Part shown: positions 8,202 through 15,852 of the stretch, in pieces
Position numbering within the stretch: position 1 is the stretch's first letter
Layout: the number at the start of each line of letters is the position of its first letter
Source: Teredinibacter turnerae
GTDB taxonomy: Bacteria > Pseudomonadota > Gammaproteobacteria > Pseudomonadales > Cellvibrionaceae
DNA: 64,000 nt
Reading direction: 5' to 3'
Assembly: GCF_037935975.1 (NCBI RefSeq)
Contig: NZ_CP149817.1
Span: forward strand, 2,232,001 to 2,296,000
The notes under the pieces: generated by a model
Told to the model about the DNA's origin: nothing
The model's input: only the letters and a program-made list of their open reading frames with translations
The model's database searches: none
Position numbers and translations under genes: made by a program

Positions 8202-8543
8202 ATGGGTGTTGAAGAAAAAATATTGGAGTATCAGCTAGGACATGGGGTTTTCGATAATGCAGAATTTTCTGGGTCGGAAGGAATTGCTAAGCGTGCAGTA
8301 AAAGAAGGTTTTAGTGCATTGTCGGTTAACCAAAAATCGGTTCTAGAGTCGTACCTTTCTAAAAAATGTTCTGGTGTCATTGATCCTGGAGGAGATCATA
8401 ACGGATGTACCGCAGAGCTTAAGGGTAAAGAATTGTTAGATGCCTATCACCGATGTGATGATACAGAATGTTTACAGTGTGGCTCTTGCTATAGTGAAGA
8501 AGCATATATTTCCCATCAGAGAGAACAGTTTTTTCAAGATTAA
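8202..8543 (+). CDS. Cassette-encoded small Cys-rich protein, function unknown
   Basis: Encodes 113 residues from ATG 8202, with GAGGTG about 6 bp upstream. The C-terminal part has CDDTECLQCGSC, spacing that could bind zinc or another metal. No signal peptide or membrane segment. The stop codon directly precedes attC 6. No family recognised. Confidence 0.6.
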   Translation: MGVEEKILEYQLGHGVFDNAEFSGSEGIAKRAVKEGFSALSVNQKSVLESYLSKKCSGVIDPGGDHNGCTAELKGKELLDAYHRCDDTECLQCGSCYSEEAYISHQREQFFQD

Positions 8544-8544
8544 G

Positions 8545-8682
8545 GCCTAACAACTTGGTTAATCGTCGTGGTATCTTTGGCACTACTGGTCAGCCAAAGC
8601 GTCGTTGTTTTTGTGCATTCGGTGCGCTCATTCTCCTACAAAAGCATCGCCACTTTGTCTGTCGGTGACCAAGGTATTAGCA
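8545..8682 (+). repeat. attC site 6
   Basis: GCCTAAC (8545-8551) is a perfect RYYYAAC box right after the stop codon. The right core is degenerate (ATTAGC near 8676-8681). The arms CTTGGT/ACCAAG pair, and the inner stem TTTTGTG/ACAAAA around CATTCGGTGCGCTCATT is typical of attC. About 138 bp. Confidence 0.7.
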
Positions 8683-8701
8683 ATAAAATGCGGAGATAAA
8701 C

Positions 8702-9763
8702 TTGGCAGAAAGAGACCCAAATGTCACAGCAAGAAATAAAACGATTAAGTCAATGACGGCAGAGCTGAAAGAATTGCAGCCTAAGGTTTTCCCAGAGGTT
8801 GGTCGATTTCATGAGCAGTCCTTGAATGCTTATATAGGCTCCAAAGCTAACGAATTTATTGATCTGAAAAATGAAGTCATCACCACTCCTGAGGAATATG
8901 TTCATCTTTGGTTAAAGGGTATGGAGAAAGCTTCTAGGCGATATGAGCAAGAAATTAAATCTCACCTAAAAGACCCTAAAAACAAAAATTTCCGAAAATA
9001 TACTTATATATTTTTACGTAGGAGTTTCCTAAAACACTACAATGAACTCCACAGGAAACGCCCAGATGTGGACAGCGCGGAAATTTGGTTTGGTGTGAAT
9101 AATGCTCATTATGGGCTATTCGTCACTCCTAGGTGGAATGGGGAATGTTGGGAAAATGATAAATCAGAGATTCGAGGGGTAAGGTTTAAGTACTGGACAA
9201 TTGGGCATGTTTTAGTAGCAGGCTTGTGCGTTCCAGATGAGGAAGATAGGTACGAATTCACAGAAATTTCAGATTATTTGGTTTTTTTCAAAGCTCAAGT
9301 CAGATTGACTAGATCCCCGTATCAACTTGAGCTGGCTAATAGGTACATTGAATATGTAAATAAATCTGAGAAGCCATTGGATGTTCCATTGTTGATACCA
9401 GAGCTTAGGTACGATGGGAGTGGAAGAAAGCACAAGTATCGCCTAGATTTCATGCTAATAAACCCATTTACAATGGAAAAAATAGGTTTTGAAATATCTC
9501 CTTGGTCAACGCATGGAAAGCTTTCTGGGAAAGATAAAACTCTGTTGCAGTTAAACACGGAAGCGTTGGAAAATTTTGAGAAAGAGATGAGAAAAATTAG
9601 GGACTATTATAAAAAATATAAGGTTCCTATATTTCATTTTTCCGATAGCGATTTGGTTGATATACATAATGTATGGAGAGAAATGTCTGATTACCTAAAT
9701 ACTGGAGAGCCTCCAAAGCAGTTGGAGATGGGGATGTTTACCGATTACTTTGGCGACTGTTAA
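8702..9763 (+). CDS. Cassette-encoded 353-residue protein, function unknown
   Basis: The longest non-transposase gene of the array. It starts at TTG 8702 with GGAGAT about 6 bp upstream, 20 bp after attC 6. The protein is soluble, Lys/Glu-rich and helical in the first 150 residues. A segment near residues 245-275 reads KYRLDFMLINPFTMEKIGFEIS, where LDF and FEIS could be the Asp and Glu of a nuclease-like PD-(D/E)XK core, but the Lys is not evident. I do not assign a function. Unusually, the next attC is about 375 bp beyond the stop, so this cassette has a long 3' tail. Confidence 0.6.
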   Translation: MAERDPNVTARNKTIKSMTAELKELQPKVFPEVGRFHEQSLNAYIGSKANEFIDLKNEVITTPEEYVHLWLKGMEKASRRYEQEIKSHLKDPKNKNFRKYTYIFLRRSFLKHYNELHRKRPDVDSAEIWFGVNNAHYGLFVTPRWNGECWENDKSEIRGVRFKYWTIGHVLVAGLCVPDEEDRYEFTEISDYLVFFKAQVRLTRSPYQLELANRYIEYVNKSEKPLDVPLLIPELRYDGSGRKHKYRLDFMLINPFTMEKIGFEISPWSTHGKLSGKDKTLLQLNTEALENFEKEMRKIRDYYKKYKVPIFHFSDSDLVDIHNVWREMSDYLNTGEPPKQLEMGMFTDYFGDC

Positions 9764-9785
9764 TAGTGGAGTAACGATTAAGAAG

Positions 9786-9884
9786 ATGAGTCAAGGTAAT
9801 TTAAATATAAATGATGCAAAAATTGGTCGTCATATAGTTTTAATTCATGTGAAACACAAACCTGAAGTCGTTGCTGCATCTTAA
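9786..9884 (+). CDS. Possible very small protein (32 residues)
   Basis: ATG 9786 to TAA 9884, in the tail of the preceding cassette. The product starts MSQGNLNINDAKIGRH. The ribosome site is weak (AAGAAG directly before the ATG). It may be chance. Confidence 0.2.
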   Translation: MSQGNLNINDAKIGRHIVLIHVKHKPEVVAAS

Positions 9885-10137
9885 GTGCTCACTGCTTGCT
9901 GGGGATATTTGAGGTTCGCTCTCTCTGAAGTGGAAGAAATCGTTCTATTAGGCTATTCGGGATTAGATAATTAACTTAACGAGCTTATTAAGCCATATAC
10001 AAAAAATTAGAATTGTGGAATGGGATGGCGCTGACTCAAAGCCTTCTAGAGAAACTTTTTGGAAGAGGGGGGGGAAGCAATACCACGTTAGTTAAAAAAA
10101 TAATATTTTAAATTTCAGTGAATGGTAGGTTAAAAAA
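9885..10137 (+). pseudogene. Decayed stretch, possibly a SIR2-like remnant
   Basis: One plus-strand frame near 9910-9975 reads RFALSEVEEIVLLGYSGLDN before a stop. The pattern A-x-x-E-IVLLGYS resembles the Gly-Tyr-Ser segment of SIR2-like proteins. Stops interrupt the frame on both sides and no start is visible. The rest is AT-rich and non-coding. Confidence 0.25.
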
Positions 10138-10244
10138 TGTAGCCGTGAGACACAAATTGCTACGTGCCTTTTAGTGTTTCCGCTACGCTCAATTATACAC
10201 AAAAATGCACTCCACAATTTGTACGGGTGCTACAGACGTTAGGT
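10138..10244 (+). repeat. attC site 7
   Basis: GTTAGGT (10238-10244) is a perfect core. The arms ACAAATTG/CAATTTGT and GTAGCC/GGTGCTAC pair, around an inner GTGCcttttagtgtttcc ... GCAC hairpin containing the CGCTACGCTCA stretch seen in other sites. The left box is degenerate, so the left limit is approximate. Confidence 0.7.
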
Positions 10245-10256
10245 GAGGGAGGGCTC

Positions 10257-10751
10257 ATGAATATTTGTGAGCAAATTGAATTTGATTTAACGGGCATTAA
10301 AAAATATTTCGATTTGATTTGCGAAAAGTTTGATGAAAATCCCGAATGGAGTTACTGTCATGGCAGTGCACGCTACAATGCAGTCGTTGATATCTATGGT
10401 TGTCTTGAATTCTGGCTAAAGCGTATATGCGATTTCCGTATGGATAAAGACGCTCTAAAATTAACTCACAAAGATATCCGCGGTAAAAATGATCTATCGG
10501 GCCTAAATAAGTACTTGGAAAAGGTGGTTCGTATTGATATGTCCCTTGTAAATAAACAGTATTTTCAGTTGCAGAGTTTAAGGCAGGTGAGAAATGTTGT
10601 AATTCATTCTGGTGCTCACTCGGAAGAAGAGAAGGTAAATAAAATCGAGGGGGTATCACTTGCAGGAACACTGCTAATAATTTCACCCGCTTTCATAGAG
10701 AGCTCTCGAATTAATGCCCGGGAGTATTTAATACATGCGGCAACCGCCTAA
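10257..10751 (+). CDS. Cassette-encoded HEPN-like protein
   Basis: Encodes 164 residues from ATG 10257, with GGGAGGG upstream. The frame continues back to 10164, but that part is attC 7. The segment LRQVRNVVIHSGAH (about residues 109-122) carries the HEPN motif R-N-x3-H, found in RNase toxins and in RiboL-PSP-HEPN-like proteins. The N-terminal half is helical. The stop codon overlaps attC 8. No antitoxin gene is adjacent. With the HEPN-like protein at 4391 this makes two in one array. Confidence 0.6.
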   Translation: MNICEQIEFDLTGIKKYFDLICEKFDENPEWSYCHGSARYNAVVDIYGCLEFWLKRICDFRMDKDALKLTHKDIRGKNDLSGLNKYLEKVVRIDMSLVNKQYFQLQSLRQVRNVVIHSGAHSEEEKVNKIEGVSLAGTLLIISPAFIESSRINAREYLIHAATA

Positions 10752-10850
10752 CCAAGCCGTCATGCGGACCCCCGTTTCGTTGGCCTTTTTTGTGGTTGGG
10801 TGCCACAAAAAATTCCAACTACACTGCGACCTCATATGGCGATGTTGAGA
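10746..10850 (+). repeat. attC site 8
   Basis: GCCTAAC (10746-10752) overlaps the stop codon, and GTTGAGA (10844-10850) is a near-core. The arms AAGCCGTCATG/CATATGGCGAT pair partly, and inner TTTTTTGTGG/CCACAAAAAA is a clear stem. About 105 bp. Confidence 0.7.
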
Positions 10851-10953
10851 CAGTATAAAAACCTAATGCATGAATTGGTCGCCAGGTTTCCAGTCCACAA
10901 AAAGTACGAATCCAAAAAACCACAAGCCAACAAACATACCGAAAGGAATCGAT

Positions 10954-11152
10954 ATGAACCACAAAAAAATAATCCTCCTATCCGCACTTTTAATCTCGGG
11001 CTGCTACGAGTCTGCACCACTAGCAGATGGCTGTGCGTGAAGGGCTGGACCTTAGCATGTCACCAGATGAATACTTGGATGTATACAATAAGAGCATAGA
11101 CAAAGGCAGGGTTGTTTTTAAGAGATTTTTTGAAGAATTAACAGGTGCCTAA
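10954..11152 (+). pseudogene. Frameshifted small lipoprotein cassette
   Basis: ATG 10954 (AAGGAA about 7 bp upstream) encodes a lipoprotein signal peptide, MNHKKIILLSALLISGC, with lipobox LISGC, then stops at 11038-11040 after 28 residues. A second open frame, shifted, overlaps it (ATG 11027 to TAA 11150-11152, 41 residues: MAVREGLDLSMSPDEY ...) and ends exactly at attC 9. One indel near 11030 would join them into a lipoprotein of about 66 residues. Either the gene is broken, or it is frameshifted during translation. Function unknown. Confidence 0.45.
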
Positions 11153-11258
11153 CAATTTCGTAATTTGACGGTTTGGTTTCTGTTCCGCTTTGGGGTAGAT
11201 TCGCCACTTTGACCCTAAAATCCAATACAACCAAAAAGCAATGAATTAGGCGTTAGTG
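11147..11258 (+). repeat. attC site 9 (last clear site)
   Basis: GCCTAAC (11147-11153) overlaps the stop codon, and GTTAGTG (11252-11258) is the core. The arms AACAATT/AATTAGG and the inner TTTGGTTTC/ACCAAA stretches pair. About 112 bp. No attC is visible after it, so the gene at 11367 is the last likely cassette gene or the first non-cassette gene. Confidence 0.75.
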
Positions 11259-11366
11259 CCAGTCATATCTAATCGAAAACAGCAAGCAAGATATCATTGG
11301 GGTGCCATTTTTGTGCTAAAGCTTATGTCAAAATTTGGTGCTAATTATAAAAAGGAGATTTTAATA

Positions 11367-12161
11367 ATGAAAAATATAGCAATATTTGTAGTAGGTGTTT
11401 TGTTTGGTGTTTTTATTATGTACTTGGGTGGCAAGCATGCCCCAGCAGGGCTTAATAATTCAACAAATTTGGCTCTCAGTGATGCAGAGGTAGAATGTGA
11501 TACGACGAGCGAAACCGGGGGGACAGTCTTAGAGCGCGATAAAACTCAGAATACTGGTGATGTACCGAAGCCAACGGAAAATGAAGACTTCGCTAGTAAT
11601 GAAGATAAACAGCAAGATTTTCAGCGTCCCGAAAGGGATCAGTTATCAACATTGCAGAAAGTCGATCAATCGATCAAATCGCCTGTGGAAAATGATGCAT
11701 TAGATGTTGATGATCCAGAATTTAGGGCGTGGACAGACGATAGGGCGCGTGAAGTGGAAGCAATAATCAATAATATTGCGAAAGACTACTCTGTGCGTGA
11801 GCATATGCTTGAAAAAATCAAGTCGGAAAGCCAGTTTTTGAATCCTCGTGACGCAGAACAAGATCCATATGATGATGAAATCTGGGCATACGAAAAGAAA
11901 CAAGAGCTTGCGAATATAATTTACAGTCAACCAGGTAGTAGTAGCTTGGAAATTAGTAGCATTACTTGTAAGCAGTTGTTATGTGAGGTGATCGGTAAGG
12001 AAAGAGATAATGCGTGGCTGCCTATTTTGAGACAGATATTGATACAGGCGAAAAACATCGATTACAAAAATAATAACAGCGAAAAAACATTTGGGGTATT
12101 GTATAGGGGTGATGAAAGTGATAGCTATTTCTATAAAATATTTAGATTTACTGCTGAGTAA
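11367..12161 (+). CDS. Membrane-anchored acidic protein, function unknown
   Basis: Encodes 264 residues from ATG 11367, with AAGGAG 9 bp upstream. The open frame runs back to 11256 inside attC 9, so the longer start is rejected. Residues 4-22 (IAIFVVGVLFGVFIMYLGG region) are one membrane segment or uncleaved signal anchor. The rest is acidic and polar (Asp/Glu/Asn-rich), with a Cys pair ITCKQLLCEV near residue 195. No family recognised. No attC follows its stop. Confidence 0.6.
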   Translation: MKNIAIFVVGVLFGVFIMYLGGKHAPAGLNNSTNLALSDAEVECDTTSETGGTVLERDKTQNTGDVPKPTENEDFASNEDKQQDFQRPERDQLSTLQKVDQSIKSPVENDALDVDDPEFRAWTDDRAREVEAIINNIAKDYSVREHMLEKIKSESQFLNPRDAEQDPYDDEIWAYEKKQELANIIYSQPGSSSLEISSITCKQLLCEVIGKERDNAWLPILRQILIQAKNIDYKNNNSEKTFGVLYRGDESDSYFYKIFRFTAE

Positions 12162-12413
12162 AGCATAGCCTATTTGGCGACTATGAATTTTACTGTTTTG
12201 TATCCTGGTCTGTATAGCGGTACGTATAACTCATTCTGGTTGCTCACTTCTTGGTGGGATTAAAAAACCTTGATTATCGTGTCTTACCTCTCTTGATGTA
12301 AATTGTGGCGCACTTAGTATATTGGTTCGGCTGTGAATATAAATTATATTTTTGTGCGCACTGGCTAGGGTTGGTTCTTTAGTTTTTTCTCTAACGCGAA
12401 TGTATAGGTTGCT

Positions 12414-12680
12414 ATGAATACGAGTAAAGATCAGCTGCCTAAGACTTTTTATGTCTTGTGCGACGGCCGTGGTTTAAGTGGCTATGTTTACGGAAAAATT
12501 GCACCTCAACACCATCATGAATTTGGTGGGTGTCTTGTAGGTTTTGGTGTTCCCGGTTATATAGTTAAAGACGGTCAAACTGTAGAAATATATAAAACAA
12601 AGGGTTTTTTAGGTTTGAAATTTTATTTGATTGATGGTCAGAAAAGATTTAGAATTGCTAGGTTTGATATTCGATCATGA
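12414..12680 (+). CDS. Small protein of unknown function next to a radical SAM gene
   Basis: Encodes 88 residues, Gly- and Tyr-rich and probably beta-rich (GRGLSGYVYGK, FGGCLVGFGVPGYIV). Start ATG 12414 with AGG about 6 bp upstream. It lies 69 bp before the radical SAM gene in the same direction, so the two may be co-transcribed. It could be that enzyme's partner or substrate, but there is no leader-like or core-like segment to support a peptide precursor. Confidence 0.5.
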   Translation: MNTSKDQLPKTFYVLCDGRGLSGYVYGKIAPQHHHEFGGCLVGFGVPGYIVKDGQTVEIYKTKGFLGLKFYLIDGQKRFRIARFDIRS

Positions 12681-12749
12681 TTTTGGTTGTATTAGATTTC
12701 TTCGCTCTACAATAAGTTGCAGGTTAGATTTCTGGAGTGATCAGATCGT

Positions 12750-14324
12750 ATGGATAAAGTTCTAAGGGTCTTGCTAATTGATTTAGGTTCAAGCCGAAAG
12801 GAAAAAAACGAACCCATCGGTATATGTGCAGTTGCGGCATATGTCGAGAAGTATGCACAATTCGGTGTGGAAATAGATCTTAGGTTTTTACCTCTTTCGC
12901 AAAAGCCAACAAGAGAGGAGCTTGCTCGCTTTCATGTAGTAGGGCTGTCAACAAAAATTGGTAGTTTAGGGCAAGTTTTCGACGTTTATAGCGATATTTG
13001 TATGATCCCTGCATGCAGTCGTCCCCTTGTAGTGTTGGGTGACTTGCTGGCAACTTTTGCTACGCAAGAAATTCTCAGATTATTCCCAGAATTTATATGT
13101 GTAACAGGCGAAGGTGAAGAAGGTTTTTTGCAGCTTCTTGCCGCTATTAGCGAGCATGGAGAACCTGTTTGTGAAATACATCGGTTTTTAACGAGTAGAT
13201 ATATCCCAAATTTGGCCTACATGGTAGACGGTAAATATATACAAAATGAAAGCCGCTTAATCAAGTTGGAATTATGTCCGCCCCCGTTAAGGAGGTTCTC
13301 CAAAAATGTGGCTTCGCTGGGCGGTATTGTTAGAAACGAGGGTTCCAGAGGCTGTGCTTGGGGTAAGTGCAGTTTTTGTGCGATACAGCATAAATACTGC
13401 AACGAAGCCCGATGGAGGCCAATCCCAATTGAGCGAGCAGTTAGTGAGTTACAGGAACTATCTCAAATGGGAATAAAAAGCCCTTTCTACACAGATGAGG
13501 ATTTTTTAGGTGATAATCCAATACGTGCTATCGAGTTGGCGAGTGAAATACAAAAGAAAAAATTGACAGGGGAAATTGATCGGGACATGAGTCTATACGT
13601 TGATATGCGTGTTGATTCAATTTTATCTAAGGGGCATAAAGGATCCCCAACGGGAAGGCAGGTGTTGGCGAAGTTGAAAGAAGCGGGGCTGCGGGAGGTT
13701 TTTATTGGCCTAGAATCAGGCGCTAAAGCGCAGGTAAAACGCTATAAAAAGGCCTCCACAGCGCATCGTAATTCAATGGTGCTTGACGTGCTCAACGATT
13801 TAGGCATTACATTTGATATTGGGTTTATCATGTTTGACCCGGAGATGGACATTAATGAACTTTCTGCGAACATATCATTTCTCAAGCAGACCGGATTAAA
13901 TAAACATGATGCAAGGATGACAAAAAAACTACGAATCGAGCCGGGTACACCACTAGTAGCGGAGTATCGAGCTAAGAATTTAATATCAGGCGGTTTAGAT
14001 GTTGATGATTTGACCTATCCCTATAGGTGGAAGTATTCCCAGGCAGAAGATGTATATGCGACATATTCTGAGTGGGAGCAAGAGTTGTCCGAAGACGTTT
14101 ATGAAATACAAGCTAGGACTAGAGGAGAGGTCGGCTGTGAGGATTTACGCAGGGAGTGGAGAACTATTTTGGGGGAGGTTAGGGAGATAGAGCTGTCCGC
14201 GCTGGAGTTCATCACATCAAGAGTTTCTGCTCGTATCGAGATAGATAAGAGCGAATTGCGGAGCTTGCAAGATACTCGAAATGATTTGATTTTGTGTGCA
14301 AAACGTGCGATGAATATACTTTAA
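12750..14324 (+). CDS. B12-binding-type radical SAM protein, substrate unknown
   Basis: Encodes 524 residues. Residues about 1-140 look like a cobalamin-binding (Rossmann) domain: an opening LLIDLGSS strand, VVGLSTK, and VTGEGEEGF. The radical SAM core follows, with GSRGCAWGKCSFCA near residue 200. These three Cys would bind the 4Fe-4S cluster that cleaves S-adenosylmethionine, but the spacing is Cx4Cx2C rather than the usual Cx3Cx2C. Later motifs include FYTDEDFLG, VFIGLESGA and FDIGFIMFDPEM, which are typical of this superfamily. The C-terminal part (about 430-524) is helical. Family members make methylated or rearranged natural products and lipids. Nothing here reveals the substrate. Confidence 0.8.
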   Translation: MDKVLRVLLIDLGSSRKEKNEPIGICAVAAYVEKYAQFGVEIDLRFLPLSQKPTREELARFHVVGLSTKIGSLGQVFDVYSDICMIPACSRPLVVLGDLLATFATQEILRLFPEFICVTGEGEEGFLQLLAAISEHGEPVCEIHRFLTSRYIPNLAYMVDGKYIQNESRLIKLELCPPPLRRFSKNVASLGGIVRNEGSRGCAWGKCSFCAIQHKYCNEARWRPIPIERAVSELQELSQMGIKSPFYTDEDFLGDNPIRAIELASEIQKKKLTGEIDRDMSLYVDMRVDSILSKGHKGSPTGRQVLAKLKEAGLREVFIGLESGAKAQVKRYKKASTAHRNSMVLDVLNDLGITFDIGFIMFDPEMDINELSANISFLKQTGLNKHDARMTKKLRIEPGTPLVAEYRAKNLISGGLDVDDLTYPYRWKYSQAEDVYATYSEWEQELSEDVYEIQARTRGEVGCEDLRREWRTILGEVREIELSALEFITSRVSARIEIDKSELRSLQDTRNDLILCAKRAMNIL

Positions 14325-14472
14325 CTTCACTTGAAAAGGATCAACGACTGTCGTCACAGATCATTAAATTGTGCCTTAACTAAATTGAAGTGGTGTCTTT
14401 AACATGACCTGGTATGCTTGTTAGCGCTAAGTATAAAAATAATCAAATGTCGTTTAAATACTACAGTTTTTA

Positions 14473-15540
14473 ATGGATGTAAAAATGTCAGAATTAACTA
14501 TAGAAACTGCTTTGGACTTGGAGCAGGCAAAAGAGCTGCTCGCGAAAACTATTCCTATGTATCGAAAGGCGTACAGTGATAGAACTGCATGGCTGATGGC
14601 ATGCTTTTCTGAGCTGGCGTATATGAGATTTAATCCTCCCTTTATTACGGATAGGCTAAGTAAAAGTATTGAGACGATGCTTTTAAAAGGTGGGAAAAAC
14701 GATCGGTTTTTAAAAGGTGCACTCCAACTGGCCCTGGAGAAGTTTGCCTACGATCATGAGGAAGAAAAGCGCCTGCTTGAAGCCCAGCTTCGTATTTTTG
14801 ATGCCGAGCTGGTCGCTACTTTTAATGCTGTCGGAAGTCAGGCGATCTTAATTAAAACCAATGAGTTTATGGTGTTGTCGTTTCGTGGAACGGAGCTGCT
14901 CGAGTTGCGCGATATAAAATCGGATGCGAACGCGGCCTTGACTAATTGTGTGACCGAGGGGAGGGTGCATTCAGGATTTCACAAAGCATTTAATGCCCTC
15001 GAGTTAGATATTAATCAAGCGCTGCAGCAGTATGCTGACATCCCTCTTTTTATAACGGGGCATTCACTCGGTGGTGCCCTCGCCGCAATAGCCGCTAAGC
15101 GAATATGCCACGCTGGCGGGAATGCCGCATGTTATACATTTGGTGCGCCGAGAGTGTCCGATGACCGATGGCTGATGACCATGAAAACCCCGATATATCG
15201 TGTTGTCAATTCGTCGGATGGTGTCACCATGGTGCCTCCGCCTGATGTGGTTGTATCGTTTTTTTCCTGGTGTATCGGCTTTTTGCCCGCAATAGGTGGC
15301 AAGCTTAAACTGACGATGCGAGAAAAATTCGGTAACTATGTTCACGGTGGTGATATGCGCTATTTAACGGACGTGAAGCTGGGCGAATATTCTAAAGCCT
15401 TCCTGCTCACCAATGTGGATACCTGGTACCGGCTAAAAGGATGGATGAGAAAAGAGTTTACCTTCAGAAAGTTCGGGGCGGATCACAGCATAAAAATCTA
15501 TCGTTGGAAACTTGCGTATATTGCCCTGAGGCGAAACTGA
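14473..15540 (+). CDS. Class 3 lipase (alpha/beta-hydrolase)
   Basis: Encodes 355 residues. FITGHSLGGALAAIAA contains the nucleophile elbow with Ser near residue 198. Upstream, VLSFRGTE (oxyanion strand) and VHSGFHKAF are hallmark segments of lipase class 3 (fungal-lipase-like). VVNSSDGVTMVPP after the Ser likely carries the catalytic Asp, and YVHGGDMRYL the His. No signal peptide is seen, so it may act inside the cell or leave by another route. It should hydrolyse lipid esters. ATG 14473 is used; ATG 14485 is an alternative. Confidence 0.85.
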   Translation: MDVKMSELTIETALDLEQAKELLAKTIPMYRKAYSDRTAWLMACFSELAYMRFNPPFITDRLSKSIETMLLKGGKNDRFLKGALQLALEKFAYDHEEEKRLLEAQLRIFDAELVATFNAVGSQAILIKTNEFMVLSFRGTELLELRDIKSDANAALTNCVTEGRVHSGFHKAFNALELDINQALQQYADIPLFITGHSLGGALAAIAAKRICHAGGNAACYTFGAPRVSDDRWLMTMKTPIYRVVNSSDGVTMVPPPDVVVSFFSWCIGFLPAIGGKLKLTMREKFGNYVHGGDMRYLTDVKLGEYSKAFLLTNVDTWYRLKGWMRKEFTFRKFGADHSIKIYRWKLAYIALRRN

Positions 15541-15852
15541 AAAAGCTTCGCAACATTATTTGTGTCTTTGGTAGATCCATGCTTGATTCGGTGATTTGTA
15601 TATTGGCGGGCACCGGTGAGCAACATGAAATGCGTGTCGACTGATCCCCAGTATCAGGTAGGCGCCTAATTTTTTTAATTTTGCTTTACGACATGGATTT
15701 ACCGTAACTCGGTGATCCATTGCCGTCAGTTATCGAACCATAACCAAAAGTATTGCCTTCCTTTAGGCCCCCCTTTCTATACTGCTCATACCCTGCCCAA
15801 ATAGGCGATGCTACTTGGTCAGAATACTATCTGTTCGGTGCGAGGTTAGCGT
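15541..15852. other. Intergenic stretch without a visible gene
   Basis: About 310 bp between the lipase and the putative toxin gene. Stops occur in all frames or the frames lack starts. I see no clear terminator or RNA. Confidence 0.4.

Larger units (their letters stand above)
3032..11258 (+). mobile_element. Cluster of integron gene cassettes lacking an integrase (CALIN)
   Basis: Nine attC-like sites of 57-138 bp separate short plus-strand genes. Most sites start within or next to the stop codon of the preceding gene (CTAAC or ATAAC) and end in a GTTRRRY-like core shortly before the next gene's ribosome site. The paired arms are imperfect inverted repeats, as in attC. Genes are AT-richer than the flanking core, mostly unknown, and all in one orientation, as expected of cassettes. 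No tyrosine-recombinase integrase is visible in the window. This matches the published notion of CALINs. Whether an integrase lies elsewhere in the genome cannot be seen. Confidence 0.75.
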
